NCBI RefSeq assembly: GCF_003260205.1
Contig: NZ_QERF01000002.1
Span: 186,001-250,000, forward strand
Direction of reading: 5' to 3'
From: Winogradskyella tangerina
Lineage (GTDB): Bacteria; Bacteroidota; Bacteroidia; Flavobacteriales; Flavobacteriaceae
Length of the DNA stretch: 64,000 nucleotides
Below the pieces are notes generated by a model, which saw nothing but the letters and a program-made list of their open reading frames with translations, did no database searches and was not told the origin of the DNA. Position numbers and translations under genes: made by a program. Below, piece after piece: positions 9,222-18,011 of this stretch. Positions within the stretch are counted from its first letter, which is position 1, and every line of letters begins with the position of its first letter.

Positions 9222-11147
9222 ATGCAGTTTAAACACCCTGAATTACTTTACGCACTATTTTTACTGGTCATTCCAATACTTATTCATTTATTCCAACTTC
9301 GACGCTTTCAGAAGGTAAAGTTTACCAATGTTAAATTTCTGAAAGCCGTAAAACTCCAAACACGAAAAAGCTCACAACTAAAAAAATGGTTAACATTAGT
9401 GTCGCGGTTGTTGCTTTTAGCATGTGCAATAATTGCATTTGCACAACCATTTATTCCAAATACCGAAGACTTTAACGAAGCTCAAGAAACTGTGATCTAT
9501 TTGGATAATTCTTATAGTATGCAAGCTAAAGGTAAAAATGGTACTTTACTTAATGAAGCTATTCAAGATATCATTAATACCTTGCCGGAAGATGAACCAA
9601 TCAGTTTATTTACTAATGATCAAACCTACAGAAATACAACCGTAAAGGCTCTTAAAAATGATCTTATTCAATTAGGTCATTCTTCAACTCAGCTTAACTA
9701 TGACGCGTTGTATCTAAAGGGAAAACAACTTTTTTCAACTGATCTAGGATCAACGAAAAACCTGATTTTAGTTTCCGATTTTCAACAAAAATCAAATCCT
9801 ATAGCCTTTGAATCGGATAGCATTGTTAATCTTAGATTAGTACAGCCAAAATCTAACATTGCGACAAATGTAAGTATTGATAGTGTTTACATATCCAATA
9901 CGTCTGCCGAGACACTAGACCTCAATGTTAAACTGTCAAATCAAGGGGTAGCGCTAGAGAATATCACAGTATCTCTGTTTAACAATGATGAGCTTTTGGC
10001 AAAAAGTGCCGTTGATCTCAACGGTGAAACTGAGACTACCTTTACCATTTCGAACAATATGATCATTAATGGCAGGTTGATGGTAGATGACGTCGGGCTT
10101 CAATATGATAATAGCTTCTACTTTAATATAAACGCAAAGTCAAAAATCAAAGTTCTGGCCATTAATGAAAATGCCGATGACGATTTTTTAAAACGCATTT
10201 ATACTAATGACGAATTTGAATTGCTGTCCTTTAATATCGACGCCTTAAATTTCAATTTAATTCCCGATCAAAATCTTATCATTTTAAATGAATTAGATGT
10301 TATATCTGAAGCACTTAGAACTGCTCTGAATACCTTCAAAAATGACGGAGGAAATATTGTAATTATACCTTCAGATAATATTAACTTAAACTCTTATAAT
10401 CAATTATTTAGAGATAATAATTTAAGTGGTTATAATTCATATAGTAATTCTGAAAAAAGAATAACGTCCATCAACTATGACCATCCACTTTTAGCCAATG
10501 CTTTTTATTCTAAAGTGACAAATTTCCAGTATCCAAAAGTAGATATTGCCTATCGATTTTCATCAAATTCGAATACGGTATTGTCTTATGATGATGGCAG
10601 TAGTTTTTTAATTGGAAATAATGGTGCCTACGCATTTTCTTCAGCCTTAAATGAGGACAATTCAAACTTTAAAAATTCACCGTTAATAGTACCTGTACTC
10701 TATAATATGGGTAAACAGAGTTTGAAGCTCCCACAACTATATTATTCAATAGGGCAGCCCAACTCCATTGCCATTAATGCTGCCTTAGGTCAGGATGAAA
10801 TATTAACATTGGCGTCTGATGAATCATCAGTCATTCCATTACAGAAAACATACAGTAAAACAGTGGTTTTAGAGACCAATGAATACCCCAATACTGCTGG
10901 GATTCTCGAAGTTAAAAACAAAGAACAAACCCTTCAGAATTTGAGTTTCAACTATAATAGATCTGAAAGCAACCTAAGTTACTTTGAATTGCAGTCAATT
11001 AATAACAGAACTTTAAACGAAAGTTTAGCCTTAACGATCAATGATATAAAAAGTAGCTCAACTATTAATGCACTATGGAAATGGTTTGTTATTTTTGCGC
11101 TAGTATTTTTGATCATAGAAATACTTCTACTAAAATATCTTAAATGA
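9222..11147 (+). CDS. BatA-type membrane protein with VWA-like domain
   Basis: A 641-residue protein with the TIGR02226 double-transmembrane N-terminus: FKHPELLYALFLLVIPILIH, the LRRFQKVKFTNVKFLK linker and a second helix (LLLLACAIIAFAQP). A von Willebrand A-like segment follows, with YLDNSYSM matching the MIDAS DxSxS pattern, then a long extracytoplasmic beta-rich region and a final membrane helix (FVIFALVFLIIEILLLKYL). Such proteins accompany the Bat/MoxR aerotolerance genes, but here it is alone and leads an operon whose next gene overlaps its stop by four bases. The exact role is unknown. Confidence 0.87.
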   Translation: MQFKHPELLYALFLLVIPILIHLFQLRRFQKVKFTNVKFLKAVKLQTRKSSQLKKWLTLVSRLLLLACAIIAFAQPFIPNTEDFNEAQETVIYLDNSYSMQAKGKNGTLLNEAIQDIINTLPEDEPISLFTNDQTYRNTTVKALKNDLIQLGHSSTQLNYDALYLKGKQLFSTDLGSTKNLILVSDFQQKSNPIAFESDSIVNLRLVQPKSNIATNVSIDSVYISNTSAETLDLNVKLSNQGVALENITVSLFNNDELLAKSAVDLNGETETTFTISNNMIINGRLMVDDVGLQYDNSFYFNINAKSKIKVLAINENADDDFLKRIYTNDEFELLSFNIDALNFNLIPDQNLIILNELDVISEALRTALNTFKNDGGNIVIIPSDNINLNSYNQLFRDNNLSGYNSYSNSEKRITSINYDHPLLANAFYSKVTNFQYPKVDIAYRFSSNSNTVLSYDDGSSFLIGNNGAYAFSSALNEDNSNFKNSPLIVPVLYNMGKQSLKLPQLYYSIGQPNSIAINAALGQDEILTLASDESSVIPLQKTYSKTVVLETNEYPNTAGILEVKNKEQTLQNLSFNYNRSESNLSYFELQSINNRTLNESLALTINDIKSSSTINALWKWFVIFALVFLIIEILLLKYLK

Positions 11148-12397
11148 ACGTACTTATAAAATCTGCCACTATCGTTGATTCTAAGAGTGATTTTCACAAC
11201 GAAACGGTTGATATTTTAATTGAAAAAGGTCGTATCTCTAAGATTTCAAAACGCATTTCAAACCCAAACAATTATCGAGAAATCAAACGCGACAATCTCC
11301 ATGTTTCGCAGGGATGGTTTGATAGTAGCGTGTCTTTCGGTGAGCCAGGTTTTGAAGAGCGCGAAACCATCGAGAATGGACTTAAAACAGCTGCGCAGTC
11401 TGGATTTACAGCAGTAGCGTTAAATGCAAATGCTAATCCGATCATAGATAGTTTTGCAGATATTACTTTTGTTAAAGCCAAGGCTCAAAATAAGGCTACA
11501 AGCCTCTATCCTATTGGTGCGCTCACAAAATCGAGTGACGGCGAAGATCTCGCAGAGCTTTTTGATATGAAAAATGCAGGAGCTGTAGCCTATTATGATT
11601 ATCAACGTCCGATTTCTAATCCGAACCTTATGAAAATTGCTTTGCAATATGCGAGCAATTTCGATGGAATGGTATGTTCGTTTCCTCAAGAATCAAAGAT
11701 TACTGGTAACGGTGTTGTTAATGAGCACATTAATAGTACTCGTCTTGGATTGAAGGGCAACCCAGCATTAGCAGAAGAACTTCAAATTTCACGCGATCTA
11801 TTTTTATTAGAATATACAAGTGGTAAACTTCACATACCAACGATCTCTACGGCAAGATCAGTGGAGTTGATCAGAGCGGCAAAAGCGAAAAAATTAGACG
11901 TGTCATGTAGTGTAGCCATACACAATTTAGTGCTTACGGATGACGAGTTAAATGGCTTCGACACACGGTATAAAGTATTACCACCTTTAAGAACGCAGAA
12001 AGATTGTGATGCTCTTATTGAAGGGCTTAAGGATGGCACCATAGATATGGTAACTACCGATCACAATCCTATTGATATTGAGGATAAAAAAGTAGAATTC
12101 GATCATGCCATGTACGGAACTATTGGCTTAGAATCTGCCTTTGGTGCGCTTCAAACTGAATTTACCACTAAGAAAGCAATTCAGCTACTTACACAAGGAA
12201 AATCTCGATTTGGGGTTAAAACAAACACTATCGCTTTGGGCGAGGATGCAGATCTGAGTTTATTCAATCCTGATGCCCGCTATACTTTCAGAAAATCAGA
12301 CATAACATCACGCTCTAAAAACTCCGCCTTTTTAGGAAAGGAATTAAAGGGAATAACTTACGGCGTTATTGCCAACAACAAAATTGTTCTTAAATAA
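11144..12397 (+). CDS. dihydroorotase-like amidohydrolase lacking metal ligands
   Basis: This 417-residue protein has the overall layout of class I dihydroorotases: a beta-sandwich N-terminus (IVDSKSDF), EPGFEERETIENGLK, a STARSVELIRAAKAK segment and TTDHNPI near residue 310. The metal-binding residues have been replaced. The usual DxHxHFREPG is D60-S-S-V-S-F-G-E-P-G, so both His of HxH and the Arg are lost; the HAED-type segment reads CSFPQES; HxxHxS reads HIPTIST; and PHHL reads IHNL. It is therefore probably not a functional dihydroorotase in the normal metal-dependent sense. The gene starts inside the stop of the BatA-like gene and ends one base into the DUF4870 start, a tightly coupled position. 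Confidence 0.85.
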   Translation: MNVLIKSATIVDSKSDFHNETVDILIEKGRISKISKRISNPNNYREIKRDNLHVSQGWFDSSVSFGEPGFEERETIENGLKTAAQSGFTAVALNANANPIIDSFADITFVKAKAQNKATSLYPIGALTKSSDGEDLAELFDMKNAGAVAYYDYQRPISNPNLMKIALQYASNFDGMVCSFPQESKITGNGVVNEHINSTRLGLKGNPALAEELQISRDLFLLEYTSGKLHIPTISTARSVELIRAAKAKKLDVSCSVAIHNLVLTDDELNGFDTRYKVLPPLRTQKDCDALIEGLKDGTIDMVTTDHNPIDIEDKKVEFDHAMYGTIGLESAFGALQTEFTTKKAIQLLTQGKSRFGVKTNTIALGEDADLSLFNPDARYTFRKSDITSRSKNSAFLGKELKGITYGVIANNKIVLK

Positions 12398-12729
12398 TGG
12401 ACCAGAATACAATTGAAGAAGGAAAAACTCTGGCATTGGTTGCTTACTTATCACTTTTCGGTACGTTGATCGCATTTTTTATGAATCAGGAAAAAAAGAA
12501 TCCATTTACTTCTTTTCATATTAGGCAAGGTCTTGGACTTGGCTTATTATATATTACGATAGCTTTTTTGATTGGTGGTTTTGATAATATGAATGTTAGT
12601 ATTGGCTTCTGGATCTCTTTCTCGGTACTTTATCTTTATGGGATTTTTGGCGCTATCACAGGGAAAATGAACAAAATTCCGTTACTCGGTGACTTTTTTC
12701 AAAATATGTTTAAATCGATCGGGCAATAA
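12397..12729 (+). CDS. DUF4870 / Tic20-like membrane protein
   Basis: A 110-residue membrane protein with three hydrophobic segments. TLALVAYLSLFGTLIAFFMNQEKKNPFTSFHIRQGLGLGLLY is the hallmark layout of DUF4870-type proteins, in particular the FHIRQGLGL signature between helices one and two; GKMNKIPLLGDFF closes the protein. Function in bacteria is unknown. Its ATG overlaps the preceding TAA by one base (TAATG), and the esterase gene follows after three bases, so it belongs to the same operon. Confidence 0.85.
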   Translation: MDQNTIEEGKTLALVAYLSLFGTLIAFFMNQEKKNPFTSFHIRQGLGLGLLYITIAFLIGGFDNMNVSIGFWISFSVLYLYGIFGAITGKMNKIPLLGDFFQNMFKSIGQ

Positions 12730-12732
12730 TTC

Positions 12733-13377
12733 ATGACCAACTTACACTATATCTCTAGGCCTTCAACCTTAAAAGAAAATGCGCCTTTATTAATTATGTG
12801 TCACGGCTATGGCAGTGATGAAAATGATCTATTTTCTTTTGCTTCAGAATTACCTCAGGAGTTACACATCATATCGCTACGAGCACCTTTCGCTATGCAA
12901 CCTTATGGAAATGCCTGGTATGCTATTAATTTTGATGCTGAAAAAGGTAAATGGAGTGACAACGAACAAGCGAGACTGTCAGTAGACTTGATCTCGGAGT
13001 TTATAGATTATGCCTGCGAAACCTATCCTGTAGACAGCTCTAATGTAACTCTTTTAGGATTTAGCCAAGGTACAATTTTAAGTTATGCAGTAGCTCTTAA
13101 TTATCCTCATATAGTAAAGAATATTGTTGCTTTGAGTGGCTATATTAATGAAGAAATTCTTCCTGAACGTATTGAAAACAGTGATGTCTCTCATTTAAAT
13201 TTCTTCTGCTCACATGGTTTTGTGGATCAGGTAATTCCGGTAGAATGGGCAAGAAAAACGCCAGATTTTCTAAAAGCACTCGACATTAATCATGTCTATA
13301 AAGAATACCCTGTAGGTCATGGTGTAGCACCGCAGAATTTTTATGATTTCAAAGCCTGGTTAGATCAGTACCTCTAG
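12733..13377 (+). CDS. alpha/beta hydrolase, carboxylesterase/phospholipase type
   Basis: A 214-residue alpha/beta hydrolase of the carboxylesterase/acyl-protein-thioesterase (YpfH-like) group. It has the oxyanion-loop CHGYGSDENDLFSFA, the nucleophile elbow GFSQG near residue 115, the acid in HGFVDQVIPVEWA and the catalytic His in GHGVAPQNF. No signal peptide, so probably cytosolic. It is the last gene of the BatA-like operon and its stop overlaps that of the convergent gene by four bases, leaving no room for a classical terminator. Substrate unknown. Confidence 0.88.
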   Translation: MTNLHYISRPSTLKENAPLLIMCHGYGSDENDLFSFASELPQELHIISLRAPFAMQPYGNAWYAINFDAEKGKWSDNEQARLSVDLISEFIDYACETYPVDSSNVTLLGFSQGTILSYAVALNYPHIVKNIVALSGYINEEILPERIENSDVSHLNFFCSHGFVDQVIPVEWARKTPDFLKALDINHVYKEYPVGHGVAPQNFYDFKAWLDQYL

Positions 13378-13880
13378 CCCAATTTCGGATAGATAAAATA
13401 TTCGGTTAATTTATATTTCAAATTGTTGTTTTCGTCGATATCATAGGTGACAAAGATTTCACCCCAGTGTTCTCCATCTGTAAAATTTGCCAGTATCCAT
13501 CGATGGTTCACAATTCGAATTTTATTGATAACCAATTTCGATTCTGTCATTGAAACATAAGGAACGATCGGATGATCTTCACCTTCATAATCATTCATAT
13601 TGTATAAGCCTTCAGAAATTGCCTTTATGAGTTCATCAGCATCATAGCCTTGCGCAATGAAATAATCGAGAGCGTTATCATTGCGGTCAATATTGAAATA
13701 ATTCAGTTCGAAATTTTGTTCCTCAAGATCAGCAATGGCCTTCTCTTGGGTTTCTATTTTAGATTTAAAGCTATTTATATCCTTTTCGTATTTATCAATT
13801 ATATTTTTTGAATTGACATATTGAAATATGATCAGTAAGGCTGAAAATATAAACAGATACATAAAAACTCTATTCTTCAT
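13374..13880 (-). CDS. membrane-anchored coiled-coil protein of unknown family
   Basis: A 168-residue protein with one N-terminal membrane helix (MYLFIFSALLIIFQYV), a coiled coil over about residues 25-60 (YEKDINSFKSKIETQEKAIA), and a C-terminal globular domain with alternating strands (MTESKLVINKIRIVNHRWIL, EIFVTYDIDEN). The likely place is the inner membrane with the globular part outside. I recognise no named family. It starts two bases after the stop of the MBL-fold gene, so it is probably cotranscribed with it. Confidence 0.75.
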   Translation of the reverse strand: MKNRVFMYLFIFSALLIIFQYVNSKNIIDKYEKDINSFKSKIETQEKAIADLEEQNFELNYFNIDRNDNALDYFIAQGYDADELIKAISEGLYNMNDYEGEDHPIVPYVSMTESKLVINKIRIVNHRWILANFTDGEHWGEIFVTYDIDENNNLKYKLTEYFIYPKLG

Positions 13881-13882
13881 AT

Positions 13883-14644
13883 CTAAATTGTAATTTGTAA
13901 ATTATCGTATGCCAGAAAAACGTTCTCTGGCAATTTTTGTTGTACGTCGTCATGAAAACCTAACCAATGACTAATATGCGTTAAATAGGCGCGCTTTGGA
14001 CGAACTTTTTCAATGAACTCTAAGGCTTCTTCAAGATTGAAATGTGATATATGCGGTTCTTCACGTAAAGCATTAACCACTAATACGTCGAGATCTCGAA
14101 GTTTTTCAATTTCAACATCAGGAACTGTTTTCATATCTGTGAGATAGGCGAAATTACCAAACCTAAAGCCAAAAACCTGAAGTTTATAATGCAAACCATC
14201 AACCGGAATGATCTCTAGGTTCCCAAGAGTGAAAGGTTCATTTTTGATTTCATGCTTAATAACACTAGGCACACCAGGATACTTAGCTTCAGAAGTAAAA
14301 ATATAGTCAAAACGTTTTTCAAGCGCCTTAAACACGCGTTTGTGTGCATAAAGGTCAATATCACCTTGCCTGAAGAAAAAAGGACGAATGTCATCTAATC
14401 CCATGGTATGATCGGCATGCTCGTGGGTAAATACAACTCCATCAATTTTAGTGACCTTGGCATTCAGCATTTGCTGTCTAAAATCTGGCCCACAATCAAC
14501 AACATAACAATAGTCATCCCATTCAACCAGAATGGAAACCCGAAGTCGCTTATCTTTTGGATTATCGCTCAGACAAACCGGATGTGTGCTCCCAATAATG
14601 GGTATTCCTTGTGATGTTCCGGTACCTAAAAAAGTTATTTTCAA
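13883..14644 (-). CDS. MBL-fold metallohydrolase, PhnP-like
   Basis: A 253-residue metallo-beta-lactamase-fold hydrolase. It opens with MKITFLGTGTSQGIPIIG, has the CGPDFRQQML segment and the dinuclear metal motif THEHADHTMGLDDIRP (HxHxDH), then LTDMKT and a late THISH. The G-T-GTSQG opening and the DDIRPFF segment match the PhnP/cyclic-phosphodiesterase-like group common in Bacteroidota. Likely cytosolic phosphodiesterase; the real substrate is not known. It is divergent from the 483-residue gene and leads a two-gene transcript. Confidence 0.88.
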   Translation of the reverse strand: MKITFLGTGTSQGIPIIGSTHPVCLSDNPKDKRLRVSILVEWDDYCYVVDCGPDFRQQMLNAKVTKIDGVVFTHEHADHTMGLDDIRPFFFRQGDIDLYAHKRVFKALEKRFDYIFTSEAKYPGVPSVIKHEIKNEPFTLGNLEIIPVDGLHYKLQVFGFRFGNFAYLTDMKTVPDVEIEKLRDLDVLVVNALREEPHISHFNLEEALEFIEKVRPKRAYLTHISHWLGFHDDVQQKLPENVFLAYDNLQITI

Positions 14645-14680
14645 AGGTGTTAAGTTTATAACAAAAATAAGGCTATTTTT

Positions 14681-14709
14681 TTGTTTAATAAGCTAAATTG
14701 ATACCTTTG
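14681..14709 (+). promoter_or_regulatory. full Bacteroidota promoter (TTG-N18-TAnnTTTG)
   Basis: A TTG at 14681-14683 is followed after 18 bases by TACCTTTG at 14702-14709, the complete -33/-7 arrangement of flavobacterial housekeeping promoters. The gene's ATG is 25 bases further on. This is the best promoter match in the window. Confidence 0.7.
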
Positions 14710-14733
14710 TAACATCGATGTAACCCAATAACC

Positions 14734-16185
14734 ATGGAAGAAATAACGTATAAAGGGGACTCAGTTTTTGAAAATATTCCTTCATTAAAAGACAAGGCCC
14801 TACGTATTAATCTAAATAAAGACATTTACGGAACATTTGCAGAGATTGGTGCCGGACAAGAAACTGTAAGACAGTTCTTTAGAGCTGGAGGAGCTTCTGG
14901 TACTATTGCAAAAACTATGTCGGCCTACGATAAAGATTTCAGTGATGCCATATACGGCATAGAAGATGACCGCCGCTACGTTACTGAAGCAAGATTGCGT
15001 AAAATGCTTAATCATGAAGTGGGGCTTATTGAAAAGCGAATTAAAAGAGAAAACCATCCTACAAAACTTTTCTTCTCTTATGCCAACACAGTGGCTACCA
15101 TCGATTTTGCAAAGAAATATAAAGGACATGGATGGGTTGGTATTAAGTATCAGGTGGCTCCAGACCAGGAGTACAATGATATTGTTTTGCATATTCGATT
15201 TAAAGAAAATGACGCGCGCTTACAGCAAGAAACCTTAGGTAAATTAGGAACTAACCTTATTTATGGTGCTTTCTATAAATACAATCAACCTAAAAAGTTA
15301 TTGCGCTATTTATACGACCATCTTGATAAAGATCAATTAGAGATCGACACGATTAATTTTTCCGGACCAGTTTTTAAAGACATTGACAACCGTCTAATGA
15401 GTTTACAATTGGTTAAAAACGGCATGACTGATGCTGTAATGTTTGCACCTGATGGTAACAATGTGTTACCAGCACGTGTGCTTTATAAGAAGAACATATT
15501 AGCACTTAGAGGTAGTTTTAGGCCAGTAACCAAGGTAAATATGGACATGTATGAGAAATCATATGAGATGTTCATAAAAGAAAATAAGGTTGAAAAGGAA
15601 AAAACGCAAGTTATTTTCGAAATCACCTTATCTAACCTTCGTGCTGAAGGAGAAATTGATGAGCAAGATTTTATGGATCGTGCGAAGTTGCTATGCTCCT
15701 TAGGCCAAACTGTACTCATCTCTAATTTTCAGGAGTATTACAAACTAGTCGAATACTTTTCTCAATATACGAAGAGCAGAATGGGACTTACACTCGGCGT
15801 GAATAACCTTGTCGATATTTTTGACGAAAAATACTATCGCCATTTAAGTGGTGGTATTTTGGAAGCCTTCGGAAAGTTATTCTACAAAGATTTACGTGTT
15901 TATCTATATCCGATGCAAAATGAAGATGGAAGCATCACAAATAGCGAAAATCTTAAGGTTCACCCACGTATGAAGGAACTTTATAAGTTCTTCAAATACA
16001 ACGGAAAGGTAGTTGATATTAACGATTTTGATTCGTCAAACTTATCTGTATTCTCAAGAGCTGTATTAAAGATGATTATGAATGGTGAAGAAGGCTGGGA
16101 AGAAATGCTCCCTGAAGGTGTAGCAAAACTAATTAAAGAGAAAAGCTTATTTGGTTGTGAAACTGAAGAGGTTGTTCACAAGTAA
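14734..16185 (+). CDS. conserved Bacteroidota protein of unknown function (483 residues)
   Basis: I recognise this as a highly conserved, soluble Bacteroidota protein, but its database names (TonB receptor, adenylyltransferase) do not match its sequence and I would not trust them. Notable stretches are IYGTFAEIGAGQETVRQFFRAGG near the start, SGTIAKTMSAYDKDFSDAIYG, FFSYANTVATIDF, and GHGWVGIKYQ. The C-terminal half has MYEKSYEMFIKEN and TQVIFEITLSNLRAEG. There is no signal peptide or membrane helix, so it is cytosolic. It has a full -33/-7 promoter and its own hairpin terminator, which suggests a strongly expressed single gene. Confidence 0.8.
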   Translation: MEEITYKGDSVFENIPSLKDKALRINLNKDIYGTFAEIGAGQETVRQFFRAGGASGTIAKTMSAYDKDFSDAIYGIEDDRRYVTEARLRKMLNHEVGLIEKRIKRENHPTKLFFSYANTVATIDFAKKYKGHGWVGIKYQVAPDQEYNDIVLHIRFKENDARLQQETLGKLGTNLIYGAFYKYNQPKKLLRYLYDHLDKDQLEIDTINFSGPVFKDIDNRLMSLQLVKNGMTDAVMFAPDGNNVLPARVLYKKNILALRGSFRPVTKVNMDMYEKSYEMFIKENKVEKEKTQVIFEITLSNLRAEGEIDEQDFMDRAKLLCSLGQTVLISNFQEYYKLVEYFSQYTKSRMGLTLGVNNLVDIFDEKYYRHLSGGILEAFGKLFYKDLRVYLYPMQNEDGSITNSENLKVHPRMKELYKFFKYNGKVVDINDFDSSNLSVFSRAVLKMIMNGEEGWEEMLPEGVAKLIKEKSLFGCETEEVVHK

Positions 16186-16202
16186 AGAATAGAAACAAAA
16201 AT

Positions 16203-16248
16203 AAAAGCGACCTACAGATTAATTTAAATCTTAGTAAGTCGCTTTTTT
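16203..16248 (+). terminator. hairpin terminator
   Basis: A 9-bp outer stem (AAAAGCGAC / GTCGCTTTT) encloses a second stem (AGATT / AATCT) and is followed by a T-run. It ends the 483-residue gene and may also serve the convergent bcp gene. Confidence 0.8.
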
Positions 16249-16265
16249 TATGCCTAAAATTTTAA

Positions 16266-16721
16266 TTAGTCTGTTAAGATCTGTGCAGTGTGTTCTTTAG
16301 TTTTTACTTTGGTAATAACATCTTCTAAAACCCCATTCTCATCGATTACAAATGTAGTTCTATGGATTCCGTCATACTCTTTACCCATAAATTTTTTCGG
16401 ACCCCAAACACCAAAGGCTTCAATAACCGCTTTGTCCTCATCAGCTAACAAAGGATACTGAAATCCATATTTGTTTTTAAAATTCAATTGACGTTTAGCA
16501 CTGTCTGCACTTACACCAAGAATTTCATAGCCCTGTGCCTTAAAGCGATCGTAGTTATCATTTAAGTTACAAGCTTCAGCTGTACAGCCTGGAGTGCTTG
16601 CCTTTGGGTAAAAGAAAACTACTAGTTTCTTTCCTGCATAATCCGATAATGAAATCGTATTTCCTTGTTCATCCTTTGCTGTAAAATCTGGTGCCTTATC
16701 ACCTACTTTTAAATGCGTCAT
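16266..16721 (-). CDS. bcp: thioredoxin-dependent thiol peroxidase (BCP/PrxQ)
   Basis: A 151-residue peroxiredoxin of normal length. It starts MTHLKVGDKAPDFTAKD and contains FFYPKASTPGCTAEACNLND. Cys 46 is the peroxidatic cysteine and Cys 51, five residues on, the resolving cysteine of the two-Cys PrxQ type. The VWGPKKFMGKEYDGIHRTTF segment supplies the conserved Arg. It reduces H2O2 and organic peroxides in the cytosol using thioredoxin. It is divergent from nth, and the two share a gap of only 34 bases holding both promoters. Confidence 0.95.
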   Translation of the reverse strand: MTHLKVGDKAPDFTAKDEQGNTISLSDYAGKKLVVFFYPKASTPGCTAEACNLNDNYDRFKAQGYEILGVSADSAKRQLNFKNKYGFQYPLLADEDKAVIEAFGVWGPKKFMGKEYDGIHRTTFVIDENGVLEDVITKVKTKEHTAQILTD

Positions 16722-16727
16722 ATTGCT

Positions 16728-16735
16728 TAAATTTG
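16728..16735 (+). promoter_or_regulatory. -7 promoter box for nth
   Basis: TAAATTTG matches TAnnTTTG, 20 bases before the nth ATG, within the short bcp/nth divergent gap. Confidence 0.4.
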
Positions 16736-16755
16736 TTTTTGTAAAAATACGATGA

Positions 16756-17415
16756 ATGACAAAGCAAGAAAAGGTACATTTTGTTATAAATACGTTAAAT
16801 CAATTGTACCCTGAAATCCCAATTCCACTAGACCATCAAGACCCTTACACCCTGCTGATAGCGGTATTACTTTCTGCACAAAGTACAGATGTAAGGGTAA
16901 ATCAAATTACACCATTGCTTTTTGAACGTGCCGATAATCCTTACGACATGATCAAACTCAGCGTCGAAGAAATTAGAGAGATCATTAAGCCAGTTGGGTT
17001 ATCACCTATGAAAAGTAAAGGCATTTATGGATTGTCTCATATACTGATCGATAAGTATGATGGCAAGGTACCTCAGACCTATGAGGAACTAGAAGCGCTT
17101 CCTGCTGTTGGCCATAAAACTGCTGCTGTTGTTTTGTCTCAAGCTTTCGGAATACCAACATTTCCGGTAGATACGCACATTCATCGCTTAATGTATCGTT
17201 GGAACCTCAGTAATGGTAAAAATGTAGTTCAAACTGAAAAAGATGCAAAACGAATCTTCCCAAAAGAACTCTGGAATGATCTGCATCTTCAAATCATTTG
17301 GTATGGTAGAGAATATTCGCCTGCTCGTGGCTGGGATCTAGAAAAAGACATCATTACCAAAACAGTGGGAAGAAAGTCTGTAATTAACGAGTATTACAAA
17401 AAACAAAAGAAGTAG
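16756..17415 (+). CDS. nth: endonuclease III without its iron-sulfur cluster
   Basis: A 219-residue HhH-GPD base-excision glycosylase/AP lyase. The helix-hairpin-helix (LEALPAVGHKTAAVVL) carries the catalytic Lys 121, and VDTHIHR has the essential Asp 139, matching the canonical Lys 120/Asp 138. The C-terminus, where most Nth proteins bind a 4Fe-4S cluster through four Cys, reads GREYSPARGWDLEKD instead, and the whole protein has no cysteine. Fe-S-free Nth forms are known in some lineages and the active site is intact, so activity is expected. It is divergent from bcp, an oxidative-stress neighbour. Confidence 0.92.
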   Translation: MTKQEKVHFVINTLNQLYPEIPIPLDHQDPYTLLIAVLLSAQSTDVRVNQITPLLFERADNPYDMIKLSVEEIREIIKPVGLSPMKSKGIYGLSHILIDKYDGKVPQTYEELEALPAVGHKTAAVVLSQAFGIPTFPVDTHIHRLMYRWNLSNGKNVVQTEKDAKRIFPKELWNDLHLQIIWYGREYSPARGWDLEKDIITKTVGRKSVINEYYKKQKK

Positions 17416-17459
17416 TATTGGTATAATTATTGAGGGATAGAACCTAAACCTATCAATCA

Positions 17460-18011
17460 ATGAAAAAGCCATTACTACTTATCTTAATAGTAATTACGTC
17501 CTCTTGCATTCCGTATAAAATTGCACCAAAATTTAAGAATGAATCTTATAAGGTAATGAAGGCCAAAAAGTTTCAGCGTAAACTACCGCGCGAGACTTCC
17601 TTTATTTTCAAAGATCCTAAAGATGCGGATGAATTTTATCAATACATCAACAAAAAATACAATTTGAAGGATGACAACGTTGGTTTAAATACTCCCATCC
17701 AAATTAATGATAATGACTATTATTTGACTTATTCGGAAGTAGAACGCACGGACGAATCCGTGAACTTGCCTTTAGTTCTGGTTGATGCCAAACGCGATCA
17801 GAATGGTAATGCGCCTCTATTTGAGGGTAATTATACCACAAGAAAAGGGCATTGGTACATTGTGATCACAATCTATGATTCTGAACTTAAAAATTGCTTA
17901 CTCGAAAAGCATCCTGAAAAGCAAACTGTCCTAAAGTATTTAAGAGATTTACAGCAAGAGTACTTAACCGCTCATAATTATGAAGCATTATTATTTACTA
18001 CAAAATCATGA
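17460..18011 (+). CDS. lipoprotein, first of a tandem paralogous pair
   Basis: A 183-residue protein with a lipobox signal peptide (MKKPLLLILIVITSSCIPY, Cys 16). The mature part is soluble and mixed alpha/beta. It shares with the next protein the opening SCIP, the phrases YKVMKAKKFQRKLPRE and FIFKDPKDADEFY, and a final helix with YLRDLQQEYL. No named family recognised. The pair overlap by four bases and form one transcript ending in a hairpin. Confidence 0.8.
   Translation: MKKPLLLILIVITSSCIPYKIAPKFKNESYKVMKAKKFQRKLPRETSFIFKDPKDADEFYQYINKKYNLKDDNVGLNTPIQINDNDYYLTYSEVERTDESVNLPLVLVDAKRDQNGNAPLFEGNYTTRKGHWYIVITIYDSELKNCLLEKHPEKQTVLKYLRDLQQEYLTAHNYEALLFTTKS

Noticed and set aside
11144..12397. 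The gene as a normal pyrC
   Set aside because: Metal ligands are replaced at several motifs; calling it a working dihydroorotase would be unsafe.
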